Of a DNA stretch of 30,160 bases, positions 7,274 through 15,252 are shown in pieces. Source of the stretch: DASYYE01 sp035946955 (GTDB lineage Bacteria > Actinomycetota > Actinomycetes > Streptosporangiales > Streptosporangiaceae). The stretch spans positions 1 through 30,160 of the forward strand of contig DASYYE010000062.1 of assembly GCA_035946955.1 (NCBI GenBank). The letters are read 5' to 3'. The notes beneath the pieces were generated by a model. That model saw only the letters and a list, made by a program, of their open reading frames with translations. It was not told the DNA's origin and did no database searches. The position numbers and the translations under genes are program-made. Position 1 is the stretch's first letter. Each line of letters opens with the position of its first letter.

Positions 7274-8479
7274 GTGATCACTTTCGATGGCGTGACCAAG
7301 CGTTACCCGGGCGGGACCATTGCGGTGGACTCACTCGACCTCATCGTCCCCACCGGCACGACCATGGTCCTGGTTGGCCCGAGTGGGTGCGGCAAGACCA
7401 CCACCCTGCGCATGGTCAACCGGATGGTGGAGCCCACCGAGGGCCGGGTGCTGCTGGACGGCAAGGACGTGCGCGACGGCAAGGCCTCGGCCCTGCGCCG
7501 TGGCATCGGGTATGTGATCCAGCAGGCGGGCCTGTTCCCCCACCGGACGATCGAGGACAACATCGCGACGGTGCCGCTGCTGATGGCCGGCTGGGGCAGG
7601 GGCAAGGCCCGGGCACGTGCCAGGGCCCGCGCACGCGAACTCATGGAACTGACCGGCCTGGACGCCAGCCTCGCACGCCGCTACCCGCACCAGCTCTCCG
7701 GCGGCCAGCAGCAGCGCGTCGGCGTGGCGCGGGCACTCGCCGCCGACCCGCCAGTGCTGCTGATGGACGAGCCGTTCAGCGCGGTCGACCCGATTGTCCG
7801 AGCTTCCCTGCAGGATGAGCTCATCAGACTGCAGGCAACACTGCACAAGACGGTGGTGCTGGTCACGCACGATATCGAGGAGGCGATCAAGGTGGGTGAC
7901 CTGGTCGCCCTCTTCCGTCCCCACGGGGTGATCGCCCAGGTGGACACACCGGAGCACCTCCTGTCCGCGCCCGTGGACAGCTACGTGGAGAACTTCCTTG
8001 GCTTCGACCGCGGGATCCGGCGCCTGTCGTTCCTGGCTGCCTCCGGCCTGGCCCTGGACGACCGCCCCATCGTCGGTGACGACAGCCCAGCCGCGGCAGC
8101 ACTCGGTGTGGCTGCGCAGGCCGAGGACGAATGGCTGCTGGTCGTGGACGGCGAGCGCAGGCCACGGGGCTGGGTGACGGTCAATGCCCTGACCGCCCTG
8201 CTACCGGGGTCACACGCCGGGGACGCGGAGCTGGTCCCGTACGGGCACACGGTCGGCGTGGCGACTGACTCGTTGCGGGCCGCGTTGGACGCCACGGTGC
8301 TGTCACCGGCGGGCCGGGCCGTGGGGGTGGACGCCGAGGGACGGGTGGTCGGTGTGACCTCCTACGAGCGCCTGCGGGCCGCGATCAGCGCTGCCGGTGA
8401 GGCGATCAGCGCTGCCGGTGAGGCGCTCGCCGCCCAGGCCGGTGACGTGCCCGTGGCCGAGGAAGCGGTCCCCGACTGA
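7274..8479 (+). CDS. OpuC/ProU-type ABC transporter ATP-binding protein
   Basis: This is the cytoplasmic ATPase of a type I ABC importer of the quaternary-amine/osmoprotectant (OpuCA/ProV) family. Walker A is GPSGCGKT (35-42), the Q-loop is VIQQAGLFPH (81-90), the signature LSGGQQQR (141-148), Walker B VLLMDEPF (161-168) and the switch histidine lies in VLVTHDIEEA. After the roughly 240-residue ATPase core, a C-terminal CBS-like region follows (WVTVNALTALL..., VVGVTSYERLRAA). GGAGGG precedes the GTG at 7274. An Arg-Ala run (KARARARARARE, about 111-122) and a 21-bp tandem duplication near the end are unusual. Its stop overlaps the next ATG (TGATG). It is the first gene of the unit that runs into hutU, so histidine or urocanate is a plausible substrate (inference). 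Confidence 0.92.
   Translation: MITFDGVTKRYPGGTIAVDSLDLIVPTGTTMVLVGPSGCGKTTTLRMVNRMVEPTEGRVLLDGKDVRDGKASALRRGIGYVIQQAGLFPHRTIEDNIATVPLLMAGWGRGKARARARARARELMELTGLDASLARRYPHQLSGGQQQRVGVARALAADPPVLLMDEPFSAVDPIVRASLQDELIRLQATLHKTVVLVTHDIEEAIKVGDLVALFRPHGVIAQVDTPEHLLSAPVDSYVENFLGFDRGIRRLSFLAASGLALDDRPIVGDDSPAAAALGVAAQAEDEWLLVVDGERRPRGWVTVNALTALLPGSHAGDAELVPYGHTVGVATDSLRAALDATVLSPAGRAVGVDAEGRVVGVTSYERLRAAISAAGEAISAAGEALAAQAGDVPVAEEAVPD
8381..8422 (+). repeat. perfect 21-bp tandem duplication in the ABC ATPase gene
   Basis: Two identical adjacent 21-bp units (8381-8401 and 8402-8422) encode AISAAGE twice, followed by a diverged third start ALAAQAG. The duplication preserves the frame and lies in the C-terminal tail beyond the CBS-like region. 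Confidence 0.95.
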
Positions 8480-9150
8480 TGGACTGGTCCTGGATCCCCT
8501 CGAACGCGTCCCTGATCGCGCAGCTCACGCTCGACAACGCCTGGCTCGGTGTGGTGTCCGCGGTGATCGGGCTGGCGGTTTCGGTGCCGCTCGGCATCGC
8601 CTGCGTTCGCTGGCGCTGGCTCTACCCGCCGGTCCTGACCGGGGCGAACGCCGTGTACGCGGTGCCGTCGTTGGCCCTGTTCGTGGTGATGATCGCCTTC
8701 ACCGCACTCGGCGATGTCACGGTGATCGTCCCGCTCACCCTGTTCACCCTGTCAGTCCTGATCCCGAACGTCGTGGACGGGCTGCGGGCTGTCCCCGAAC
8801 CGGTACGGCAGGCGGCCACGGCGATGGGCTTCGGTCCGCTGCGACGGCTGGTCCAGGTCGAGCTGCCGATCGCGGCGCCTGTCGTGATCGCTGGGATGCG
8901 GATCGCAGTGGTGTCGAGCATCAGCCTGGCCAGCCTCGCGCAGCTCATCGGCGTGGGCAGCCTGGGGTACCTGTTGATCGACGGGGAGCAGCGCGACTTC
9001 CCGACCGAGATCTATGTGGGCCTCGTGCTCGTCATCGCGCTTGCGCTCGTCTGCGACCTCATCCTGGTGCTGACACGCAGGCTGGCGACGCCGTGGCAGC
9101 GCGGTGAGCGGCGTGGTGTGGGTATGCGGCGGCTCGGAGCGAGGACATGA
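8479..9150 (+). CDS. OpuC/ProU-type ABC transporter permease (first)
   Basis: This is an inner-membrane permease of the BPD/OpuCB family, 223 residues. The multi-spanning pattern starts at LGVVSAVIGLAVSVPLGIAC and continues through YAVPSLALFVVMIAFTALG. The EAA-type cytoplasmic loop that contacts the ATPase is AVPEPVRQAATAMGFGPLRR (about 103-122). The family motif GMRIAVVSSISLASLAQLIG follows. The ATG overlaps the ATPase stop by one base, and its own stop overlaps the next permease start (ATGA). The two different permeases and the single ATPase match the four-component OpuC arrangement. Confidence 0.93.
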   Translation: MDWSWIPSNASLIAQLTLDNAWLGVVSAVIGLAVSVPLGIACVRWRWLYPPVLTGANAVYAVPSLALFVVMIAFTALGDVTVIVPLTLFTLSVLIPNVVDGLRAVPEPVRQAATAMGFGPLRRLVQVELPIAAPVVIAGMRIAVVSSISLASLAQLIGVGSLGYLLIDGEQRDFPTEIYVGLVLVIALALVCDLILVLTRRLATPWQRGERRGVGMRRLGART

Positions 9151-9824
9151 GCGCCCTGACGCAGGGGTGGGTGTGGCTGACCGCATCGCAGCAGTGGCGT
9201 GGGCAAGGCGACATCCCTGCCCAGATCCTGGCGCACCTCTACTACAGCGGCGCGTCATTCCTTGTCGCTGTCTTGATCGCCGTTCCCTCCGGCATTCTCA
9301 TCGGCCACACGGGCCGGGGTGCGTTGCTGGTCATCAACCTGGCGAACGCCTGGCGCTCGATCCCCACGCTCGGCCTGGTCGCGCTTGCCGCCATCGAGCT
9401 CAGGTTCTCGGCGCTGGCGTGGCTGATCCCGCTGGCAGTGCTCGCGATCCCGCCGATCCTCGTCAACACATACGAAGGGGTTGCGGGGGTAGACCCAGAG
9501 CTGAAGGACGCGTCCCGGGGCATGGGGATGACCCGCTGGCAGCAGGTGTTCCAGGTGGAGGTGCCGGTCGCCCTGCCCCTGCTCATGCTGGGCCTGCGCA
9601 CCGGCGCGATCACCGTGGTGGCCACCGCCACCGTTGCTGCCTACATCGGCCTCGGCGGGCTCGGCCGTTTCATCTTCGACGGCCTGGCTACGAACAACTA
9701 CGGTGAGGTCGCTGGGGGTGGTGCGCTTGTGGTCCTGCTCGCGCTCGCCGTGCAAGCCGCGTTCGTCGGCCTGCGGCGGCTCATCGTCCCGGCTGGCCTG
9801 CGCTCGCAGGCGCGCGTGCGGTAA
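9147..9824 (+). CDS. OpuC/ProU-type ABC transporter permease (second)
   Basis: This is the second inner-membrane permease, 225 residues, OpuCD-like. Hydrophobic segments include SFLVAVLIAVPSGILIGHTG and LAWLIPLAVLAIPPILVNTY. The EAA loop is VDPELKDASRGMGMTRWQQV (about 115-134), followed by VEVPVALPLLMLGLRTGAI and a C-terminal span near GGGALVVLLALAVQAAFVGL. The ATG at 9147 overlaps the preceding stop by 4 bp. It forms a heterodimeric channel with the first permease (family knowledge). The next gene, the binding protein, follows after 25 bp. Confidence 0.93.
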   Translation: MSALTQGWVWLTASQQWRGQGDIPAQILAHLYYSGASFLVAVLIAVPSGILIGHTGRGALLVINLANAWRSIPTLGLVALAAIELRFSALAWLIPLAVLAIPPILVNTYEGVAGVDPELKDASRGMGMTRWQQVFQVEVPVALPLLMLGLRTGAITVVATATVAAYIGLGGLGRFIFDGLATNNYGEVAGGGALVVLLALAVQAAFVGLRRLIVPAGLRSQARVR

Positions 9825-9849
9825 CTGTCAACCAGAAGGGGTGACCGTC

Positions 9850-10773
9850 ATGTCTAGCCCTCGACTTCCCGCCACCAGGTGTCTGGTGGCTGGCCTCGCG
9901 GCCCTGACCGGCCTCGCGCTCGCCGCCTGCGGCGGCAGTTCCAACCCGCTGTCCAGCAGTTCCTCCAAGGGCTCCGTGGTGGTCGGCTCGGCGAACTTCC
10001 CGGAGGACGAGATCCTCGCCGCGATCTACGCACAGGCCCTGTCGGGCCAGGGAGTGAAGGTCACCGACAAGTTCAACATCGGTGCCCGCGCGGTCTACTA
10101 CCCGGAGATCGAAAAGGGCGTGATCACGATCCTGCCCGAGTACGACGGCGCGCTCCTCACGACCTCCGTTGACCCCACCAGCAACGCGGCGACCACGGCG
10201 CAGGTGAATGCGGAGCTGCAGGCCAAGCTGCCCTCCTCGCTGGAGATCCTCAACTCCTCGGCCGCGCAGGACAAGGACTCCGTGACGGTGACTCAGGCGT
10301 ATGCCGCCGCACACCACCTGACGTCCATTGCCCAGCTCAAGCCGCTCGCCGCCAGCATGGTCTTTGGCGGCCCACCGGAGTTCAAGACCCGTGCCGACGG
10401 GCTGCCCGGACTGAAGAATCGTTACGGACTGACGTTCAAGGGCTTCGACCCGCTGGACGAGTCCGGCCCGATCACGCTGGCCGCACTGACGAGCGGGAAG
10501 GTCCAGGCCGCCGACGTGTTCACGACTACGCCGCAGATCATCACCGACCACCTCGTGTCCCTAGCCGACCCGATGTTCAACTTCGCAGCTCAGAACGTCA
10601 CTCCGCTGGTGTACAAAAAGGACGTCAACTCGCTGATCGTGAAAACCCTGAACGACATCTCCGCCAAGCTGACAACGGCTGGGCTGCTGTCCATGGACAA
10701 GCAGGTCATCGTGGACCACGCCAACTACTCGACCGTCGCCGCGAACTGGCTCAAGCAGGAGGGCATCAAGTAG
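9850..10773 (+). CDS. OpuCC-type substrate-binding lipoprotein of the ABC importer
   Basis: This is a lipid-anchored extracellular solute-binding protein, 307 residues. The signal peptide has an Arg-containing n-region, a hydrophobic core and the lipobox LALAAC (cysteine about residue 28), followed by a Ser-rich linker. The OpuAC/OpuCC-like domain starts GSVVVGSANFPEDEILAAIY, with ILPEYDGALL (family PEYTGT; Thr replaced by Asp) and DVFTTTPQI. I chose the ATG at 9850 over a GTG at 9841 because AGAAGGGG at 9833-9840 is well spaced only for the ATG. The gene ends one base into hutU. The Hut transporters of rhizobia belong to this same ABC family, so this protein may bind histidine or urocanate rather than betaines (inference). 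Confidence 0.9.
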   Translation: MSSPRLPATRCLVAGLAALTGLALAACGGSSNPLSSSSSKGSVVVGSANFPEDEILAAIYAQALSGQGVKVTDKFNIGARAVYYPEIEKGVITILPEYDGALLTTSVDPTSNAATTAQVNAELQAKLPSSLEILNSSAAQDKDSVTVTQAYAAAHHLTSIAQLKPLAASMVFGGPPEFKTRADGLPGLKNRYGLTFKGFDPLDESGPITLAALTSGKVQAADVFTTTPQIITDHLVSLADPMFNFAAQNVTPLVYKKDVNSLIVKTLNDISAKLTTAGLLSMDKQVIVDHANYSTVAANWLKQEGIK

Positions 10774-12506
10774 TGTCTGGCCCGCGCCCGGTCCGCGCAC
10801 CGCGCGGCACAGAGCTCACCTGCCGTGGGTGGCCGCAGGAAGCGGCCATGCGGATGCTCATGAACAACCTCGACCCCGAGGTGGCTGAGCACCCGGACCA
10901 GCTCGTCGTGTACGGCGGGTCCGGCCGCGCGGCGCGCAGCTGGGACGCCTACGACGCGATCGTCGCCTCGCTGCGCGGACTGGCTGCCGACGAGACCCTG
11001 CTCGTTCAGTCCGGCAAGCCCGTCGGCGTGTTCCGGACACACGAGTGGGCGCCGCGGGTGCTCATCGCCAACTCGCTGCTGGTGCCGCAGTGGGCCACCT
11101 GGGAGGAGTTCCGGCGGCTGGAGGCGGCCGGGCTGACCATGTTCGGCCAGATGACCGCCGGCTCCTGGATCTACATCGGCACGCAGGGGATCCTGCAGGG
11201 AACCTACGAGACGTTCGCGGCGGTGGCCGCCAAACGCTTCGGCGGGTCCCTGGCCGGCACGATCACGCTCACCGCGGGGCTCGGTGGCATGGGTGGCGCC
11301 CAGCCGCTCGCGGTCACGATGAACGGGGGTGTCGCGATCTGCGTGGACTGCGACCCCTCCCGCATCGCCCGCCGGATCGAGCACGGCTACCTGGACACCC
11401 AGGCTGAGGACGTCGATGACGCGCTGCGCCGGGCCGTGGCCGCCCGGGATGCCGGTGAGCCGCTGTCGATCGGCCTGCTCGGCAATGCCGCGGACGTGCT
11501 GCCGCAGATGCTGAAGATGTCGGCCCCGGTCAACGTGGTCACCGACCAGACCTCAGCCCACGACCCGCTGACCTACCTGCCGAGCGGTGTGGCATTCGAG
11601 GACATGGGCGCGCTGCGGGCCGAGGACCCCGCGGGCTTCACCCGCCGGGCCCGGGAGTCGATGGCGGCCCACGTCGAGGCCATGGTCGGGTTCCTCGACG
11701 CTGGTGCCGAGGTCTTCGACTACGGCAACTCGATCCGGGGTGAGGCTGAGCTCGCCGGCTACCGGCGGGCCTTCGCGTTCCCCGGGTTCGTCCCCGCATA
11801 CATCCGGCCGCTGTTCTGCGAAGGCAAGGGCCCGTTCCGCTGGGCGGCGCTGTCAGGCGACCGGGCCGACATCGCCGCGACGGACGCGGCCATCCTGGAG
11901 CTGTTCCCCCGTAACGAGGCGCTCGCCAGGTGGATCAGGCTGGCGGGCCAGAAAGTGCACTTCCAGGGGCTGCCAGCGCGGATCTGCTGGCTGGGCTATG
12001 GGGAGCGGCACCTGGCGGGGCTGCGCTTCAACGAGATGGTGGCGCGGGGCGATGTCGCAGCGCCCATCGTGCTCGGCCGGGACCACCTCGACTGCGGCTC
12101 GGTGGCCTCCCCATACCGGGAGACTGAGGGCATGGCTGACGGTTCGGACGCGATCGCCGACTGGCCGATCCTCAACGCCCTGGTCAACACCTCCTCCGGT
12201 GCCTCCTGGGTGAGCGTGCACCACGGCGGCGGGGTCGGCATCGGCCGGTCCATCCACGCCGGGCAGGTGTGCGTCGCCGACGGCACCGCCTTGGCCGGGC
12301 AGAAGCTGGAGCGCGTGCTCACCAACGACCCGGGCATGGGAGTCATCCGCCACGCCGACGCCGGGTACGACGACGCGGTCACCGTCGCCAGGCAACGCGG
12401 GGTGGCCGTGCCCATGAATGACCAGCCGGGGCCCACGAATGACCACCCGGGGCACATGGACGGACAGCCCGGCCCAGGGGACGGCCCGCCCGGCCAGGCC
12501 CCGTGA
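10773..12506 (+). CDS. hutU: urocanate hydratase
   Basis: HutU converts urocanate to 4-imidazolone-5-propanoate, the second step of histidine degradation, using tightly bound NAD as an electrophile. Family landmarks are all present: VRAPRGTELTCRGWPQEAAM at the N-terminus, YGGSGRAARSWDAYD, GLGGMGGAQPLAVTMNGG (NAD site), DQTSAHDPLTYLP, and LDCGSVASPYRETEGM with the conserved cysteine. The GTG at 10773 shares its first base with the stop of the binding-protein gene, which ties the importer to histidine catabolism. At 577 residues it is slightly longer than usual because of a repetitive C-terminal tail (four seven-residue units). Its stop overlaps the next gene by 4 bp (GTGA). Confidence 0.97.
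   Translation: MSGPRPVRAPRGTELTCRGWPQEAAMRMLMNNLDPEVAEHPDQLVVYGGSGRAARSWDAYDAIVASLRGLAADETLLVQSGKPVGVFRTHEWAPRVLIANSLLVPQWATWEEFRRLEAAGLTMFGQMTAGSWIYIGTQGILQGTYETFAAVAAKRFGGSLAGTITLTAGLGGMGGAQPLAVTMNGGVAICVDCDPSRIARRIEHGYLDTQAEDVDDALRRAVAARDAGEPLSIGLLGNAADVLPQMLKMSAPVNVVTDQTSAHDPLTYLPSGVAFEDMGALRAEDPAGFTRRARESMAAHVEAMVGFLDAGAEVFDYGNSIRGEAELAGYRRAFAFPGFVPAYIRPLFCEGKGPFRWAALSGDRADIAATDAAILELFPRNEALARWIRLAGQKVHFQGLPARICWLGYGERHLAGLRFNEMVARGDVAAPIVLGRDHLDCGSVASPYRETEGMADGSDAIADWPILNALVNTSSGASWVSVHHGGGVGIGRSIHAGQVCVADGTALAGQKLERVLTNDPGMGVIRHADAGYDDAVTVARQRGVAVPMNDQPGPTNDHPGHMDGQPGPGDGPPGQAP
12414..12497 (+). repeat. four imperfect 21-bp repeats at the hutU 3' end
   Basis: Units at 12414, 12435, 12456 and 12477 encode MNDQPGP, TNDHPGH, MDGQPGP and GDGPPGQ. 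They form a hydrophilic Pro/Gly-rich tail after the conserved HutU domain and directly precede the overlapped start of the amidohydrolase gene. Confidence 0.85.
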
Positions 12507-13723
12507 GTTTCCAGGACCTGTGGTCCTCGCTGCTGCCCCTCGGACGTGACGAGCGCACCGGCGGGTACCACCGGTTCTCGTGGACGCCCGCGGACGAGGC
12601 CTGCCGCGCCTGGTTCACCAAAGCCGCTGCCGAGCGGGGCCTGCGTACCCAGGCAGACCACAACGGCAACCTCTGGGCATGGTGGGACACCCCCACCTCG
12701 CCCTCGCCAGGTGCCGTGGTGACCGGCAGCCACCTCGACTCCGTGCCGGGTGGCGGCGCGTTCGACGGAGCGCTCGGCGTCGCGTCCGCATTCGCCGCAG
12801 TTGACACCCTCCGTGAACGCGGCTGCACTCCAGTGCGGCCGCTGGCCATCGCCGCGTTCTGCGAGGAAGAGGGAGCCCGGTTCGGCGTAGCCTGCCTCGG
12901 CAGCAGGCTGGCGGTCGGCACCATCGACCCGCAGACCGCCCGGGCCCTGCGCGATGCCAGCGGCGCGAGCCTCGCGCAGGTGATGGCCAGCGCCGGGCAC
13001 GACCCGGCGCTGATCGGCCCGGACGAAGAACTGCTCTCGCGGGTCAGCGCGTACGTCGAACTCCACATCGAGCAGGGCCGGGGGCTGGTGGACCTGGGCG
13101 CGCAGGTGGGGGTCGCCGAGGGGATCTGGCCGCACGGGCGGTGGCGTCTGACCTTCACCGGACGGGCCGACCACGCGGGCACGGCGGTGCTGGCCGACCG
13201 CCGCGATCCCATGCTCCCGGCCGCCGCGGCCGTGCTGGCCGCCCGTGAGGTGGCACGCGCACAACAGGCCCTGGCCACGGTCGGCAAGTTGAGCACGGAA
13301 CCGGGGGCAGCCAATGCCGTCGCATCCCGTGTCACCGTGTGGCTGGACGCGCGTGCCCCGGACGGCACGGCATTGCAGACCCTGGCCGCGGAGATCCTGT
13401 CAGCCACGCACGCTGCGGCCCAGGAGCACGGAGTGGACCTCGACGTGAGCCAGGAGTCCGTGACACCCGCTGTGGTGTTTGATGCCGGGCTGCGCGAGTC
13501 GGTGACGGCCTGCCTGGCGGCCAGGGGAGTGCGGGCACCTGCGCTGCCGACCGGGGCCGGCCATGACGCGGGGGTGTTCGCGGCCAGGGTCCCTACCGCG
13601 ATGATCTTCGTGCGCAACCCGACCGGTGTCTCGCACTCGCCCGCCGAGTACGCCGACATGGCCGACTGCGAGGCTGGTGTGGCAGCCCTCGCCGCGGTGC
13701 TGGAGGACCTGGCGTGCTGGTGA
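12503..13723 (+). CDS. M20-family amidohydrolase (allantoate amidohydrolase-like) in the hut operon
   Basis: This is a binuclear-metal hydrolase of the allantoate amidohydrolase / N-carbamoyl-amino-acid hydrolase group, 406 residues. Metal-ligand motifs are SHLDSVPGGGAFDGALG (H77 and D88), FCEEEGARFG (E121-E123), VELHIEQGR (H188) and GVSHSPAEY near the C-terminus; the lid-domain motif GRADHAG is also present. Family members cleave C-N bonds of allantoate or N-carbamoyl amino acids. Here it is locked between hutU and hutF by overlapping translation, and no HutG (N-formylglutamate deformylase) is present. The most economical role is therefore removing the formyl group from N-formyl-L-glutamate made by HutF (inference). 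Starts at GTG 12503, overlapping the hutU stop. Confidence 0.9.
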   Translation: MSFQDLWSSLLPLGRDERTGGYHRFSWTPADEACRAWFTKAAAERGLRTQADHNGNLWAWWDTPTSPSPGAVVTGSHLDSVPGGGAFDGALGVASAFAAVDTLRERGCTPVRPLAIAAFCEEEGARFGVACLGSRLAVGTIDPQTARALRDASGASLAQVMASAGHDPALIGPDEELLSRVSAYVELHIEQGRGLVDLGAQVGVAEGIWPHGRWRLTFTGRADHAGTAVLADRRDPMLPAAAAVLAAREVARAQQALATVGKLSTEPGAANAVASRVTVWLDARAPDGTALQTLAAEILSATHAAAQEHGVDLDVSQESVTPAVVFDAGLRESVTACLAARGVRAPALPTGAGHDAGVFAARVPTAMIFVRNPTGVSHSPAEYADMADCEAGVAALAAVLEDLACW

Positions 13724-13739
13724 GCGGGGTGCGGTGGCG

Positions 13740-15131
13740 GTGACCACCGGGGACCCGGTGCGGCGCTGGCACGCCGGACTGGCCTGGCTGCCGGGGCAGG
13801 GCATGCGGTCCGATGTGCTCGTCGAGGCAGTGGGGCAGCGCTTCCGCGCAGTCACCCCCGGAGTCCCCCCCGTTGACTGCCCACCCGGGACGGCCCGCCT
13901 GCCAGGGGTGACCCTGCCAGGGCTGGCGAATGCCCACTCCCACGCGTTCCACCGCGCCTTGCGCGGGGCGGTCCAGGCGGGCACTGGGACGTTCTGGACA
14001 TGGCGGGAGCAGATGTACCAGGTGGCCAGCAGGCTGGACCCGGACAGCTACCTGGCACTGGCACGGGCCGTCTACGCGGAGATGGCACTGGCCGGGATCA
14101 CCTGCGTCGGCGAGTTCCACTACCTGCACCATGGCCCCGGCGGCACGCCCTACGCCGACCCCAACGAGATGGGCAGGGCACTGGTGGCCGCGGCAGCACA
14201 GGCAGGGATCCGGATCACGCTGCTCGACACCTGCTACCTATCCGGCGGCCTGAGCACCGACGGCTCGCAGCAGCCCCTGTCCGGAGCCCAGCTGAGGTTC
14301 GGCGATGTGGACGCCCATCAGTGGGCTGTCCGGGTGGGCGCACTCGGTGCCGACGAGCACGGCGTCCTGGCGGACCACGCCCGGGCAGGGGCGGCGATCC
14401 ACTCGGTGCGGGCCGTCCCGCCTGACCAGGTCCATCCCATGGTGGCGTGGTCGCACGCAGTGGGCGCGCCACTGCACGTCCACCTGTCCGAGCAGCCCGC
14501 CGAGAACGAGGCATGCCAGGCCGCCTACGGCCGGACGCCCACGGCACTGCTGGAGCAGGCCGGAGCGCTGGGGCCGCGCACCACCGCGGTGCACGCCACT
14601 CATGTCACCAGCGACGACATCGCACTGCTCGGCGGGAGCCTCACCAGCGTGTGCCTGTGCCCTACGACCGAGGCCGACCTGGCAGACGGGATCGGGCCGG
14701 CGCGTGCTCTCGCCTCGGCTGGCTGCCCATTGAGCCTGGGCAGTGACAGCCACGCAGTGGTCGACCTGCTGAGAGAGGCACGGCTCGTGGAAATGGGCGA
14801 GCGCCTGGCCAGCGGCAGGCGCGGCTCCTTCAAGGCCGGCGAGCTGGCACTGGCCGCCACCGTGGCCGGCCATGCTTGCCTGGGCTGGCCCGAAGCCGGC
14901 GAGCTCGCGCCGGGCGCATTCGCCGACCTGGTCACGGTGTCGCTGGACACGCCCCGTATGGCCGGGATGCGGGCGGAGACAGCTCTGGAGTCGGTCATCT
15001 TCGCCGCAACCGCGGCCGATGTCACCCATGTGGTGGCCAGCGGCCGCGACGTGGTGGCCGCTGGGCAGCACCTGCTCATGGACAACGTCCCAGCGGCGCT
15101 GACGGACGCAATCCGCCCATTGCTCGGGTAA
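13740..15131 (+). CDS. hutF: formimidoylglutamate deiminase
   Basis: HutF is a zinc-dependent amidohydrolase that converts N-formimidoyl-L-glutamate to N-formyl-L-glutamate and ammonia. The TIM-barrel metal motif is LANAHSHAFHRALRG (H66/H68), with the HutF-typical TFWTWREQMYQ and GITCVGEFHYLHH, a metal histidine in LHVHLSEQPAENEAC, and the catalytic aspartate region LGSDSHAVVDLLREARL. Length is 463 residues from GTG 13740; GTG 13734 is equally possible, with GAGCGGGG just upstream. Any earlier start would overlap the amidohydrolase gene more extensively. It is the last gene of the uninterrupted unit; hutI, its usual neighbour, is 5.6 kb downstream beyond the sigma/propeller array. Confidence 0.93.
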   Translation: MTTGDPVRRWHAGLAWLPGQGMRSDVLVEAVGQRFRAVTPGVPPVDCPPGTARLPGVTLPGLANAHSHAFHRALRGAVQAGTGTFWTWREQMYQVASRLDPDSYLALARAVYAEMALAGITCVGEFHYLHHGPGGTPYADPNEMGRALVAAAAQAGIRITLLDTCYLSGGLSTDGSQQPLSGAQLRFGDVDAHQWAVRVGALGADEHGVLADHARAGAAIHSVRAVPPDQVHPMVAWSHAVGAPLHVHLSEQPAENEACQAAYGRTPTALLEQAGALGPRTTAVHATHVTSDDIALLGGSLTSVCLCPTTEADLADGIGPARALASAGCPLSLGSDSHAVVDLLREARLVEMGERLASGRRGSFKAGELALAATVAGHACLGWPEAGELAPGAFADLVTVSLDTPRMAGMRAETALESVIFAATAADVTHVVASGRDVVAAGQHLLMDNVPAALTDAIRPLLG

Positions 15132-15177
15132 CGGCACGCGCCGGATCAGGGAGCCTACGGCCACGTCAGGATTGGTT

Positions 15178-15252
15178 GGCTGACGGTGTCAACAAAAAGC
15201 GGCACCACATGCATCAGATCGTCATGGGTCGACACCGAAACGGCAGGCTGCG
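15178..15252 (+). promoter_or_regulatory. conserved upstream element of sigma/propeller module 1
   Basis: This 75-nt region aligns without gaps to 18428-18502, the same distance ahead of the second sigma gene, with 58 of 75 bases identical by my hand count. Shared blocks are GGCTGAC, CAAC, AAAGCGGCAC, CATGCATC, GTCATG and GAAACGGC. Conservation of non-coding sequence suggests a shared promoter, perhaps autoregulated by these sigma factors; CAAC followed about 17 nt later by GCATC could be -35/-10 elements. Confidence 0.6.

Noticed and set aside
9634..9849. N-terminal extension of the binding protein to 9634
   Set aside because: It would overlap the permease gene and precede a perfect signal peptide and lipobox; the ribosome site supports ATG 9850.
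12379..13659. 426-residue antisense frame over the amidohydrolase gene
   Set aside because: Low-complexity Ser/Ala/Arg composition without motifs; the sense frame has full metal-ligand motifs and operon overlaps.
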